Source: Prado023 sp963706875 (GTDB lineage: Bacteria > Actinomycetota > Actinomycetes > S36-B12 > CAIYMF01). Taken from it: a stretch of DNA of 64,000 nt. Below, piece by piece: positions 17,601 through 25,721 of the stretch. The position numbers were made by a program, and so were the translations under genes. The notes under the pieces were generated by a model that saw only the letters and a list, made by a program, of their open reading frames with translations, had not been told where the DNA came from and did no database searches. The stretch is from contig CAVPNW010000020.1 of the NCBI GenBank assembly GCA_963706875.1, positions 186,001 through 250,000 of the forward strand, in the 5' to 3' direction. Numbering within the stretch: position 1 is the stretch's first letter; every line of letters begins with the position of its first letter.

Positions 17601-19187
17601 TCAGACCAGGTCGACGCTCTCCACGAGGTCGGCCTCGATCTCACGCGCAATACCGGTCAGCACCTCGGTGCCCGGCGAGGCGTCCACGGTCAGCACCATC
17701 ACGGCCTGGCCGCCCACGGCGTCCCGCGAGACCTGCATGCCGCCGATGTTGACCCCGGCGTGGCCGAGCGCCCCGCCGACCGCGCCCACGACACCGGGGC
17801 GATCCGCGTATCGCATGACCACCAGGTGCTCGGACAGCGGGACCTCGAGGTCGAAGTCGTCGATCTCCACCAGCTTGGCGATGTTGCGCGGCCCCGACAG
17901 CGTGCCCCCGACACGCAGCGACGTTCCGTCGGTGAGGGCCAGGCGCACACGGACGAGGTTGCGATGGTCCCCGGCGTCCGCGTCGGTGATCAGGGCGGCC
18001 TCGATGCCCCGGTCCCTGGCGATGATCGGGGCGTTGACGTAGGAGACCTGCTCCTCGGACAGCGGGGTGAACACGCCCTTGAGCGCCGAGAGCTCCAGGA
18101 TCTTCACGTCGTTCTCGGTGATCTCACCGCGCACCTCGGTCTCGACCGCCGCGACCGGCGCGCCGGCCAGCGCGGACGCGATCTGGCCGAGGGCCTCGGT
18201 CAGCGGGAGCATCGGGCGGACGTCGTCGGCGATGGCTCCACCCTTGACGTTGACCGCGTCGGGGACGAGCTCACCGGCCAGGGCCAGTCGCACGCTCTTG
18301 GCCACGGCAATGCCGGCCTTCTCCTGGGCCTCGTCGGTGGAGGCGCCCAGGTGCGGGGTGACGACGACCTGCTCGAGCCCGAACAGCGGCGAGTCGGTGC
18401 ACGGCTCCTTGGCCCACACGTCGATGCCCGCACCGGCCACCCGGCCGTCGACGATCGCCTCGTAGAGCGCGGCCTCGTCGACGATGCCACCGCGGGCAGC
18501 GTTGATGATCCGCACAGTCGGCTTGACCTTGTGCAGGGCCTCATCGCCGATCAGGCCGATCGTCTCGGGCGTCTTGGGCAGGTGGACCGTGATGAAGTCG
18601 CTGTCGGCCAGGAGCTCGTCGAGGGACACCATCCGGATGCCCATCTGCGCGGCACGCGCAGGCTGCACGTAGGGATCGTATGCGATCAGCTTGACGCCGA
18701 ATGCGCTCAGGCGCTGGGCGACGAGCATGCCGATCCGGCCCAGGCCGACGACGCCGACCACCTTGTCGGCAAGCTCCACGCCGGTGTACTTCGAGCGCTT
18801 CCAGGCTCCGCCCTTGAGCGCGTCGTTCGCCGGCGCGATGTGCCGCGCGCTGGCCAGCAGGAGTGCGATGGCCAGCTCGGCGGCCGATCCGATGTTCGAG
18901 GTGGGGGCGTTGACCACCATCACGCCGGCCTGCGTGGCAGTCGGGACGTCGACGTTGTCCAAGCCCACGCCGGCACGGGCGACCACCTTGAGGCGGCGAG
19001 CTGCGGCGAGCGCCTCGGCGTCGACCTTGGTGGCCGAGCGGATCAGGATCGCATCGACGTCGGCGATGGCCGGCAGCAGCTCCGCCCGATCGGCACCGTC
19101 GCAGTAGCGGATCTCGAAGTCGGGTCCGAGTGCCTCCACGGTGGCGGGGCTGAGTTCCTCGGCGATCAGGACGATGGGCTTGCTCAC
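17601..19187 (-). CDS. serA: D-3-phosphoglycerate dehydrogenase
   Basis: Oxidises 3-phosphoglycerate to 3-phosphohydroxypyruvate, the first step of serine synthesis. The 528-residue protein is the long type with substrate/NAD domains (NAD motif GLGRIGMLVAQR, catalytic-region RGGIVDEAAL and PHLGASTDEAQEKAG), an intervening ASB domain and a C-terminal ACT domain for serine feedback (RPGVVGAVGGALGHAGVNIG). Two in-frame GTG codons are possible; 19187 is preferred because GAGGG lies eight bases before it, whereas the GTG at 19196 is too close to that site. A TAGAAT -10 box lies about 52 bases upstream, leaving a short structured leader. Confidence 0.96.
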   Translation of the reverse strand: MSKPIVLIAEELSPATVEALGPDFEIRYCDGADRAELLPAIADVDAILIRSATKVDAEALAAARRLKVVARAGVGLDNVDVPTATQAGVMVVNAPTSNIGSAAELAIALLLASARHIAPANDALKGGAWKRSKYTGVELADKVVGVVGLGRIGMLVAQRLSAFGVKLIAYDPYVQPARAAQMGIRMVSLDELLADSDFITVHLPKTPETIGLIGDEALHKVKPTVRIINAARGGIVDEAALYEAIVDGRVAGAGIDVWAKEPCTDSPLFGLEQVVVTPHLGASTDEAQEKAGIAVAKSVRLALAGELVPDAVNVKGGAIADDVRPMLPLTEALGQIASALAGAPVAAVETEVRGEITENDVKILELSALKGVFTPLSEEQVSYVNAPIIARDRGIEAALITDADAGDHRNLVRVRLALTDGTSLRVGGTLSGPRNIAKLVEIDDFDLEVPLSEHLVVMRYADRPGVVGAVGGALGHAGVNIGGMQVSRDAVGGQAVMVLTVDASPGTEVLTGIAREIEADLVESVDLV

Positions 19188-19238
19188 GGTAGGCACCCTC
19201 TTGACGGAGCCCCGGGGTCGATCCCCGCGGCTGGCCCA

Positions 19239-19244
19239 ATTCTA
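19239..19244 (-). promoter_or_regulatory. -10 box of serA
   Basis: TAGAAT on the minus strand fits TAnnnT. The leader that follows contains GGGGATCGACCCC, a small hairpin, before the ribosome binding site. Confidence 0.5.
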
Positions 19245-19704
19245 ACGACCCTCCGGAGGACTGCTCGGGCACCCCGAAGGTCCCGACCCGGCAGGCGAAC
19301 GGCCCTCCGCGCTCCAGCGCCCCGAATCGCAGGGGCTTCCCTTCCAGCAATCTGCTTCCCGTATGGGGGAAGCAGATCCGCGAGGCGGAAGCGTCTGCTG
19401 GGGTGGGGGCGGTAGACCCTTGTGTGCATCGACTCCGACGGGCTGCGGCCGTCGGGCGGCGAGCCCGGCCGCCGGAACTCGTGGCCCGCAGGTGCATCCG
19501 TCGACAGTGCGACGGCCGAAGTATGGGTGAGCGGGGCGAACAGCCCCCGACCCGCCCCGAGCAACTCCCGTCATCACGGGACGAGACCTCCTGAGGGGCG
19601 AATGACCCCCCGGAGCCGGCGCTCAGGGGGGTCATTCGTCGGGTGGTCGGATCAGCGGGCCGCAGTCCTGGTGGGCGTCCCGCCTCGCCTCGCTGCCGGT
19701 CGGA
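19245..19704. other. Intergenic region between serA and ilvC
   Basis: No protein-coding gene is supported. The region holds an 11-bp perfect inverted repeat ATCTGCTTCCC / GGGAAGCAGAT (19350-19377), a strong 13-bp hairpin (19599-19638) and the beginning of a 53-bp tandem repeat that continues into the end of ilvC. Confidence 0.5.
19599..19638 (-). terminator. 13-bp stem hairpin downstream of ilvC
   Basis: CGAATGACCCCCC (19599-19611) and GGGGGGTCATTCG (19626-19638) pair perfectly around 14 bases. It lies downstream of ilvBNC on the minus strand and upstream of the serA promoter, a sensible place for a terminator, though no T tract is present. Confidence 0.55.
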
Positions 19705-19772
19705 TCAGCGGGCCGCGGTGCTGGTCGGCGTCCCGCCTCGCCTCCCTGCCGGTCGGGTCAGCGGGCCGCGGT
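19645..19772. repeat. 53-bp tandem repeat at the ilvC 3' end
   Basis: Units begin at 19645, 19698 and 19751 with exact 53-bp spacing; the third is incomplete. Each begins GGTCGG(A/G)TCAGCGGGCCGC. In the third unit the TCA is the expected ilvC stop codon and GCGGGCCGC its last codons, so the array looks like duplication of the gene end. Confidence 0.85.
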
Positions 19773-20787
19773 GCCCTCCACGTAGTCGCTGTCCGACGTC
19801 TTCACCCAGCGACATCAGCTGGCGCAGCTGGCGGCCGGTCTCCTCGATCGGGTGCGCCTCACCCGCAGCGCGCAGGGCCTTGAACTCCGGGGCGCCGGCG
19901 TCCTGGTCGTCGATGAAGCGCTGCGCGAAGGCACCGGACTGGATGTCGGCCAGCACCGCACGCATGTTCTCCTTGACGTGGGCGTCGATGACGCGCGGCC
20001 CGGACACGTAGTCGCCGTACTCGGCGGTGTCCGAGACGCTCCAGCGCTGCTTGGCGATGCCGCCCTCGTACATGAGGTCCACGATCAGCTTGAGCTCGTG
20101 CAGGCACTCGAAGTAGGCGACCTCCGGCTGGTAGCCGGCCTCAGTCAGCACCTCGAAACCGGTCTGGACCAGCATCGACGCACCACCGCAGAGCACGGCC
20201 TGCTCGCCGAACAGGTCGGTCTCGGTCTCCTCGGTGAACGTGGTCTTGATGCCGCCGGCGCGCAGCGCGCCGATCGCCTTCGCGTAGGAGAGCGCGAGGT
20301 CCCAGGCGCCACCGGTCGAGTCCTGCTCGACGGCGACGATCGCCGGCACGCCGCGCCCGGCCACGTACTCGCGGCGGACCAGGTGACCCGGGCCCTTCGG
20401 GGCGACCATGCAGACATCGACATCGGCCGGAGGCTTCACGTAGCCGAAGCGGATGTTGAACCCATGCGCGAAGAACAGGGCGTCCCCCGCCTTGAGGTTG
20501 GGGGCGATCGCCTCGGCGTACAGGCCGCGCTGGGCAGGGTCGGGCACCAGGACCATGATCAGGTCGGCCTCGGCACACGCCGTCGCCGGGTCGACGACCC
20601 GCAGGCCCTCAGCCTCGGCCTTCGCACGGCTCTTGGAGCCCTCGGCGAGTCCGACGCGCACGTCGACCCCGGAGTCGCGCAGGCTCAGCGCATGGGCGTG
20701 GCCCTGGCTGCCGTATCCGAGCACCGCGACCTTGCGGCCCTGGATGATCGAGAGGTCAGCGTTGTCGTCGTAGTACAGCTCAGCCAC
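19705..20787 (-). CDS. ilvC: Ketol-acid reductoisomerase (probable frame error at the C-terminus)
   Basis: NADPH-dependent isomeroreductase acting on acetolactate and acetohydroxybutyrate in Val/Leu/Ile synthesis; class I type. The cofactor motif is GYGSQGHAHAL near residue 25. Catalytic residues lie in VAPKGPGHLVRREY and in the knotted C-terminal domain (ECLHELKLIVDLMYEGG). The GTG start at 20787 follows AAGGAG. The frame as written ends at 19705 with an Arg-rich tail. Removing one base near 19809 instead gives WVKTSDSDYVEGTAAR and a stop at 19758-19760, the usual C-terminus, so the true end is probably 19758. It follows ilvN after 164 bp including a strong hairpin. Confidence 0.93.
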   Translation of the reverse strand: MAELYYDDNADLSIIQGRKVAVLGYGSQGHAHALSLRDSGVDVRVGLAEGSKSRAKAEAEGLRVVDPATACAEADLIMVLVPDPAQRGLYAEAIAPNLKAGDALFFAHGFNIRFGYVKPPADVDVCMVAPKGPGHLVRREYVAGRGVPAIVAVEQDSTGGAWDLALSYAKAIGALRAGGIKTTFTEETETDLFGEQAVLCGGASMLVQTGFEVLTEAGYQPEVAYFECLHELKLIVDLMYEGGIAKQRWSVSDTAEYGDYVSGPRVIDAHVKENMRAVLADIQSGAFAQRFIDDQDAGAPEFKALRAAGEAHPIEETGRQLRQLMSLGEDVGQRLRGGHRGPLTRPAGRRGGTPTSTAAR

Positions 20788-20907
20788 TGTGGGGCTCCTT
20801 GGGTTCGCGGCGCACGAACGGCGCCGGGGATCGTCGGGTGATTGTCTCAGGTGGGTGTGTGTGCCGGGCGCCCGCGGTCACCCGTTGGGCTCACGCCAGC
20901 TCGAGCT

Positions 20908-20942
20908 GACGATGGGCGACCCCCGAGGCGTCGCCCATCGTC
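20908..20942 (-). terminator. Hairpin between ilvN and ilvC
   Basis: GACGATGGGCGAC and GTCGCCCATCGTC form a perfect 13-bp stem around nine bases, right after the ilvN stop. With no T tract it may be a partial terminator or an mRNA processing/stability element that sets the ilvC to ilvBN ratio. Confidence 0.6.
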
Positions 20943-20951
20943 GACCCTGCG

Positions 20952-21476
20952 TCAGGCGGTCCGATCGACCGGACGCAGGGCGCGCTCGGTCATCGACTTG
21001 GAACCGCGGCCCAGGGCCACCGAACCGGACTTGACCAGCTCGCGGATGCCGAACGGCTCCAGCACCCGCAGCAGCGCGTCGAGCTTGTCGCGGCTGCCGG
21101 TGACCTCGATGGTGACCGCGTCCGGGGCCACGTCGACGACCCCGGCGCGGAACAGAGCGACGGTCTCCAGGACGTGGCTGCGCGTCGTGGCGTCGGCACG
21201 CACCTTGACCAGCATGAACTCGCGCTGCACGGAGGTCGCCGGCTCGAGCTCGACGATCTTGAGCACGTTGACCAGCTTGTTCAGCTGCTTGGTCACCTGC
21301 TCCAGCGGCAACCCCTCGACCTCGACAACCAGCGTGATCCGCGAGACCTCCGGGGTCTCGGTCGGGCCGACGGCCAGCGACTCGATGTTGAACCCGCGGC
21401 GCGAGAAGAGCCCCGCGATCCGGGCCAGCACGCCAGGCTGGTCCTGGACCAGCACGCTCAGTGTGTGACGGCTCAT
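20952..21476 (-). CDS. ilvN: Acetolactate synthase small (regulatory) subunit
   Basis: The 174-residue regulatory partner of IlvB, carrying feedback inhibition by valine. The N-terminal ACT domain is visible as LSVLVQDQPGVLARIAGLFSRRG, followed by the second ALS-type domain with REFMLVKVRAD. It starts three bases after the ilvB stop and is clearly co-translated in an ilvB-ilvN pair under the ilvB leader. Confidence 0.97.
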   Translation of the reverse strand: MSRHTLSVLVQDQPGVLARIAGLFSRRGFNIESLAVGPTETPEVSRITLVVEVEGLPLEQVTKQLNKLVNVLKIVELEPATSVQREFMLVKVRADATTRSHVLETVALFRAGVVDVAPDAVTIEVTGSRDKLDALLRVLEPFGIRELVKSGSVALGRGSKSMTERALRPVDRTA

Positions 21477-21479
21477 CGC

Positions 21480-23243
21480 TCAGTCCTCCCGGTCCCACTT
21501 CGGCGCCATGTCGCGCGCGAACTTGATGTCAGAGTTGCTCGTCCCGGCGGCGACCATCGGCCACACCATCGCGTCCTTGTGCACCCGGAAGTCCACGACC
21601 ACCGGTGCGTCGTTGATCGACATCGCCTTCTCGATCGTGCCGTCGACGTCCTCAGCGGAGTCGCAGCGCAGCCCGACGCAGCCATAGGCGTCGGCCAGCT
21701 TCACGAAGTCCGGGACGCTGTGCGAGTGCAGGTCGGTGTTCGAGTAGCGCTCGTTGTAGAACAGCGACTGCCACTGGCGCACCATGCCCAGGGCCCCGTT
21801 GTTGATCAGCGCCACCTTGATCGGGATGTTGTTGATCGTGCAGGTGGCCAGCTCCTGGTTGGTCATCTGGAAGCAGCCATCGCCATCGATCGCCCACACG
21901 GTCTTCTCCGGGGCGCCGACCTTGGCGCCCATCGCCGCGGGCACCGCGAAGCCCATGGTGCCCAGGCCGCCGGAGTTGATCCACGTGCCCGGCTTCTCGT
22001 ACTTGACGAACTGCGCGGCCCACATCTGGTGCTGGCCGACGCCGGCCACGTAGAGGGCGTCCGGCCCGGCGATCTGGCCGAGTCGCTCGACGACGTACTG
22101 CGGGGCCAGGGTCCCGTCGGCGGGAAGGCCGTAGCCCAACGGGTACTTCTCCAGCCAGTGGTCCAGCTCCGACCACCAGCCGGCGAGGTCGAACGCGCGG
22201 CCCGCGGCAAGCTCGGCCTGGATGGCCACCACCAGCTCGGCGATGACCTCCTTGGCATCCCCCACGATCGGCACGTCGGCGCGGCGGTTCTTCGAGATCT
22301 CCGCCGGGTCGATGTCGGCGTGGATGACCTTGGCGTTCGGGGCGAACGTCGACAGCTGGCCCGTGACCCGGTCGTCGAAGCGGGTGCCCAGGGCGATCAG
22401 CAGGTCGGAGGACTGCAGCGCGCCCACGGCGGCCACCGTCCCGTGCATCCCGGGCATGCCCAGGTTCTGCGGGTGGCTGTCGGGCAGCGCCCCGCGCGCC
22501 ATGAGCGTCGTCACGACCGGGATGCCGGTGAGGTCGGCAAGGGCGCGCAGCTCGGCAGCGGCCCCGGCGCGGATGATCCCGCCGCCGACGTAGAGCACCG
22601 GCTTGCGCGACTCCAGCATGAGTCGGGCGGCCTCGCGGACCTGCTTGGTGTGCGGCCGGGTCGTCGGCTTGTACCCGGGGAGGTCCAGTCGCGACGGCCA
22701 CGCGAAGGTCGTCTGCGCCTGCAGCGCGTCCTTGGAGATGTCCACGAGCACGGGGCCGGGTCGGCCGGTGCTCGCGATGTGGAAGGCCTCGGCGATCGCC
22801 CGGGGGATGTCCTCGGCGCGGGTCACCAGGTAGTTGTGCTTGGTGACCGGCATCGTGATCCCACGGATGTCGGCCTCCTGGAAGGCATCGGTGCCGATGG
22901 CGGCCGAGGGCACCTGGCCCGTGATCGCGACCATCGGCACCGAGTCCATGTACGCGTCAGCGATCGGCGTCACCAGGTTGGTGGCTCCCGGGCCGGAGGT
23001 CGCCATGCAGACCCCGACCCGTCCGGTCGCGTACGCGTAACCCGCTGCTGCATGCCCTGCGCCCTGCTCGTGGCGGACGAGGATGTGCCGGACCTGGGTG
23101 GAGTCCATCAACGGGTCGTATGCGGGCAGGATCGCGCCACCGGGGATCCCGAATACCGTGTCGACGCCGGCGGCCTCCAGCGAGCGCACGAGGCTGCTGG
23201 CCCCGCTGATCGTCGTGGTGGGTGGTGTCTGTGACGTCGACAT
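21480..23243 (-). CDS. ilvB: Acetolactate synthase large (catalytic) subunit
   Basis: TPP-, FAD- and Mg-dependent enzyme making acetolactate or acetohydroxybutyrate from pyruvate, 587 residues. The N-terminal pyrimidine domain has FGIPGGAILPAYDPL and the TPP-activating Glu in RHEQGAGHAAAGYAYA. The C-terminal TPP-Mg motif is GDGCFQMTNQELATC...NNGALGMVRQ. The ATG at 23243 gives MSTSQTPPTTTISG, with GGGAC upstream. Eighty-four bases of in-frame sequence before it belong to the attenuator leader and are not part of the protein. Confidence 0.97.
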   Translation of the reverse strand: MSTSQTPPTTTISGASSLVRSLEAAGVDTVFGIPGGAILPAYDPLMDSTQVRHILVRHEQGAGHAAAGYAYATGRVGVCMATSGPGATNLVTPIADAYMDSVPMVAITGQVPSAAIGTDAFQEADIRGITMPVTKHNYLVTRAEDIPRAIAEAFHIASTGRPGPVLVDISKDALQAQTTFAWPSRLDLPGYKPTTRPHTKQVREAARLMLESRKPVLYVGGGIIRAGAAAELRALADLTGIPVVTTLMARGALPDSHPQNLGMPGMHGTVAAVGALQSSDLLIALGTRFDDRVTGQLSTFAPNAKVIHADIDPAEISKNRRADVPIVGDAKEVIAELVVAIQAELAAGRAFDLAGWWSELDHWLEKYPLGYGLPADGTLAPQYVVERLGQIAGPDALYVAGVGQHQMWAAQFVKYEKPGTWINSGGLGTMGFAVPAAMGAKVGAPEKTVWAIDGDGCFQMTNQELATCTINNIPIKVALINNGALGMVRQWQSLFYNERYSNTDLHSHSVPDFVKLADAYGCVGLRCDSAEDVDGTIEKAMSINDAPVVVDFRVHKDAMVWPMVAAGTSNSDIKFARDMAPKWDRED

Positions 23244-23305
23244 CGTCGGTCCCTTGCTCTCGGTTCGGGTGTTCGGTGGTGATCCTGCCAGTGCAGTGCG
23301 TGTGC

Positions 23306-23341
23306 AAATGAAAGACCCCGTGCCCAATGGGTCACGAGGTC
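23306..23341 (-). terminator. Attenuator hairpin in the ilvB leader
   Basis: On the minus strand GACCTCGTGACCC pairs with GGGCACGGGGTC around ATT, with one bulged A, and is followed by TTTCATTT. It lies 20 bases after the leader peptide stop and about 60 bases before ilvB, so it can act as a conditional terminator. Confidence 0.75.
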
Positions 23342-23360
23342 ACGTCGGAGTAGGGAACAG

Positions 23361-23411
23361 TCAGGCTGGGGTTCCCACCCCGGCGTGAGTCGCTACTACG
23401 ATAATTCGCAC
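23361..23411 (-). CDS. Ile/Val leader peptide of ilvB
   Basis: From a GTG at 23411 the 16-codon frame reads V/M-R-IIVV-ATHAGVGTPA, with Ile-Ile-Val-Val codons in a row (ATT ATC GTA GTA). It ends just before the terminator hairpin. CACTAT lies six bases before the GTG. The regulatory residues match the products of acetolactate synthase, so attenuation by Ile/Val tRNA charging is likely. Confidence 0.7.
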   Translation of the reverse strand: MRIIVVATHAGVGTPA

Positions 23412-23869
23412 GCGCTCATAGTGCCCATGCCGGCGCCGAAGCGCAACCCCCCGGCCCGAATGTCCACCATGTGAGACGAAGGATCCCACGGCGGGTCCGG
23501 TACCCACGACCCCTCCTTCAATCCCGAGGACCGTGACGCAGCCACTGCGCCGGCCGAGTGTGGACTGCGGGCCGGCCTCGTCCGGCCGATCCCCCGCGGC
23601 TGAACGCTCCATGAGACGGGCTGCGGGAGTGGGCCCGGGACGCGCCCGGCCCAGAGCGGGGCGCACGCACAGGACTTCGCCCTTATGACCCCGGCTGCTT
23701 TGGCCGCTTCCGGCTCGCGCACGTCGAATCGCCCTTCAGACGGTCCCCAGACCGCCCATTCGGCAGGTTTCGGTTGCGCCGACGGGATCCCCGCCCCGCA
23801 GGGCCGCGTAAAGGGCGACTTCGAGTGCGTGGCCGCGCCCAGCCTCCCGGTTGATGTGGCCAGCGACCC
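23412..23869. other. Intergenic region between the ilvB leader and ilvD
   Basis: 458 bp with no convincing gene. It presumably contains the ilvB promoter next to 23412. TTCGAGTGCG (23820-23829) resembles the two motifs upstream of the cimA leader, and GGTTTCGGTTGCGCC (23766-23780) is a more distant relative. Confidence 0.5.
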
Positions 23870-25562
23870 TCAGTCGCAGACCGCTCCGCGCGAGGCGGAG
23901 CCGACCAGCTTGGCGTACTTGGCCAGCACGCCCCGGTTGTAGCGCGGCGGGAGCGGGACCCAGGCCTCGCGACGGATGGCGAGCTCCGCGTCGTCCACGA
24001 GCAGGTCGAGCGTCCGGTTGGGGATGTCGATTCGCACGCGGTCGCCGTCGGCGACCAGCGCGATCGGACCGCCGTCCACGGCCTCCGGCGCGACGTGGCC
24101 GACGCACAGGCCCGTGGTGCCGCCGGAGAAGCGGCCGTCGGTGATCAGCAGGACGTCCTTGCCCAGGCCGGCGCCCTTGATGGCGGCGGTGATCATCAGC
24201 ATCTCGCGCATGCCAGGGCCCCCCTTGGGGCCCTCGTAGCGGATGATCACGACGTCGCCGGCCTGGATCGTGCCGTCCTCCAGGGCGTCCATCGCGGCGC
24301 GCTCGCGCTCGAAGACTCGCGCTGGGCCCTCGAATACCTCCACGGGGATGCCGGCGTTCTTCACGACCGCACCCTCGGGGACCAGCGAGCCGCCGAGGAT
24401 CGTGATGCCGCCGGCGCCTCCCATCGGGTCGGACATCGCGCGCAGGATCGTGCCGTCGGGGTCCGGGGGGTTGACCTCAGCAAGGTTCTCGGCGACCGTG
24501 CGGCCGGTGACCGTCAGGCAGTCGCCGTGCAGCAGTCCCGCGTCCAGCAGGGCCCGCATGATCACGGGCACTCCCCCAACGCGGTCCATGTCGCTCATCA
24601 CGTAGCGGCCGAACGGCTTGAGGTCGCCGAGCAGGGGGACCTTGGCGCCGATGCGCTGGAAGTCCTCCATCTCGAGGTCGATATCGGCCTCGTGGGCGAT
24701 AGCCAGCAGGTGCAGGACGGCGTTGGTGGAGCCTCCGAGCGCCATGACCACGGCGATGGCGTTCTCCAGGGACTTCTTCGTGATGATGTCGCGGGTCGTG
24801 ATGCCCTGGCGCAGCATCTCGACCACAGCCTCGCCCGAGCGACGGGAGAAGCCGTCGCGCCGGCGGTCCACCGCGGGCGGGGCGGCCGAGCCGGGCAGGC
24901 TCATGCCCATCGCCTCGGCGGCCGAGGCCATCGTGTTGGCGGTGTACATGCCCCCGCACGCGCCCTCTCCCGGGCAGATCGCACGCTCGATCTCGTCGAC
25001 CTCGGCGCGGGTGATCAGCCCGCGGGCGCACGCGCCCGACCGCCTCGAAGGCGTCGATGATCGTGACGTCGCGGTCCCCTACCCGACCGGGGAGGATCGA
25101 TCCGGCGTAGACGAACACCGACGCCACGTCCAGGCGCGCGGCGGCCATCAGCATGCCGGGCAGGGACTTGTCGCAGCCGGCGAACGTGACCATCCCGTCG
25201 AGGCACTCGGCCTGCATGACGGCCTCGACGGAGTCGGCGATGATCTCGCGGCTGACCAGCGAGAAGTGCATCCCCTCGTGGCCCATCGAGATTCCGTCGG
25301 AGACCGAGATCGTGCCGAACTGCAGCGGGTAGCCGCCGCCGGCGTGCACCCCCTCCTTGGCCGAGCGGGCCAGCCGCTCGAGTGAGAGGTTGCAGGGGGT
25401 GATCTCGTTCCAGCTCGATGCGATCCCGATCTGGGGCTTCGGCCAGTCCTCGTCGGACATGCCCACCGCGCGCAGCATCCCGCGGGCGGCGGCGCGCTCG
25501 AGGCCGTCGGTGACGGTGCGGCTGCGGGGCTTGATGTCGGGGGTCGCGGGGGTCTCGGTCAT
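23870..25562 (-). CDS. ilvD: Dihydroxy-acid dehydratase (single-base frame break)
   Basis: Iron-sulfur dehydratase converting dihydroxy-isovalerate and dihydroxy-methylvalerate to the keto acids of Val and Ile. The N-terminal part has GIASSWNEITPCN and the cluster cysteine in AGCDKSLPGM. The C-terminal part has a further cluster cysteine in GEGACGGMYTANTM and ITDGRFSGGTTGLCVGHVAPEA. The halves are in different frames: one extra base near 25034 interrupts EAVGACARGLITRAEVDE. With it removed the protein is about 563 residues, normal for the family. The ATG at 25562 has TACGCT six bases upstream. As the gene is essential for prototrophy and otherwise perfect, a sequencing error is more likely than decay. 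Confidence 0.93.
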
Positions 25563-25721
25563 GGGGCAAGCGTAGTGGGCGCCGGCGGTCACCACTCAGG
25601 TCGATCCGCCATCGCGCGGCCCGATGCGCCTGATCTGTGCACCATCTCGCGGCCGTCGTCAGCGAGCGTCCGGGACCAAGGGCACTGGCCCGCCCGCGGC
25701 CCCGAGGCGTAGACCGAAGGT

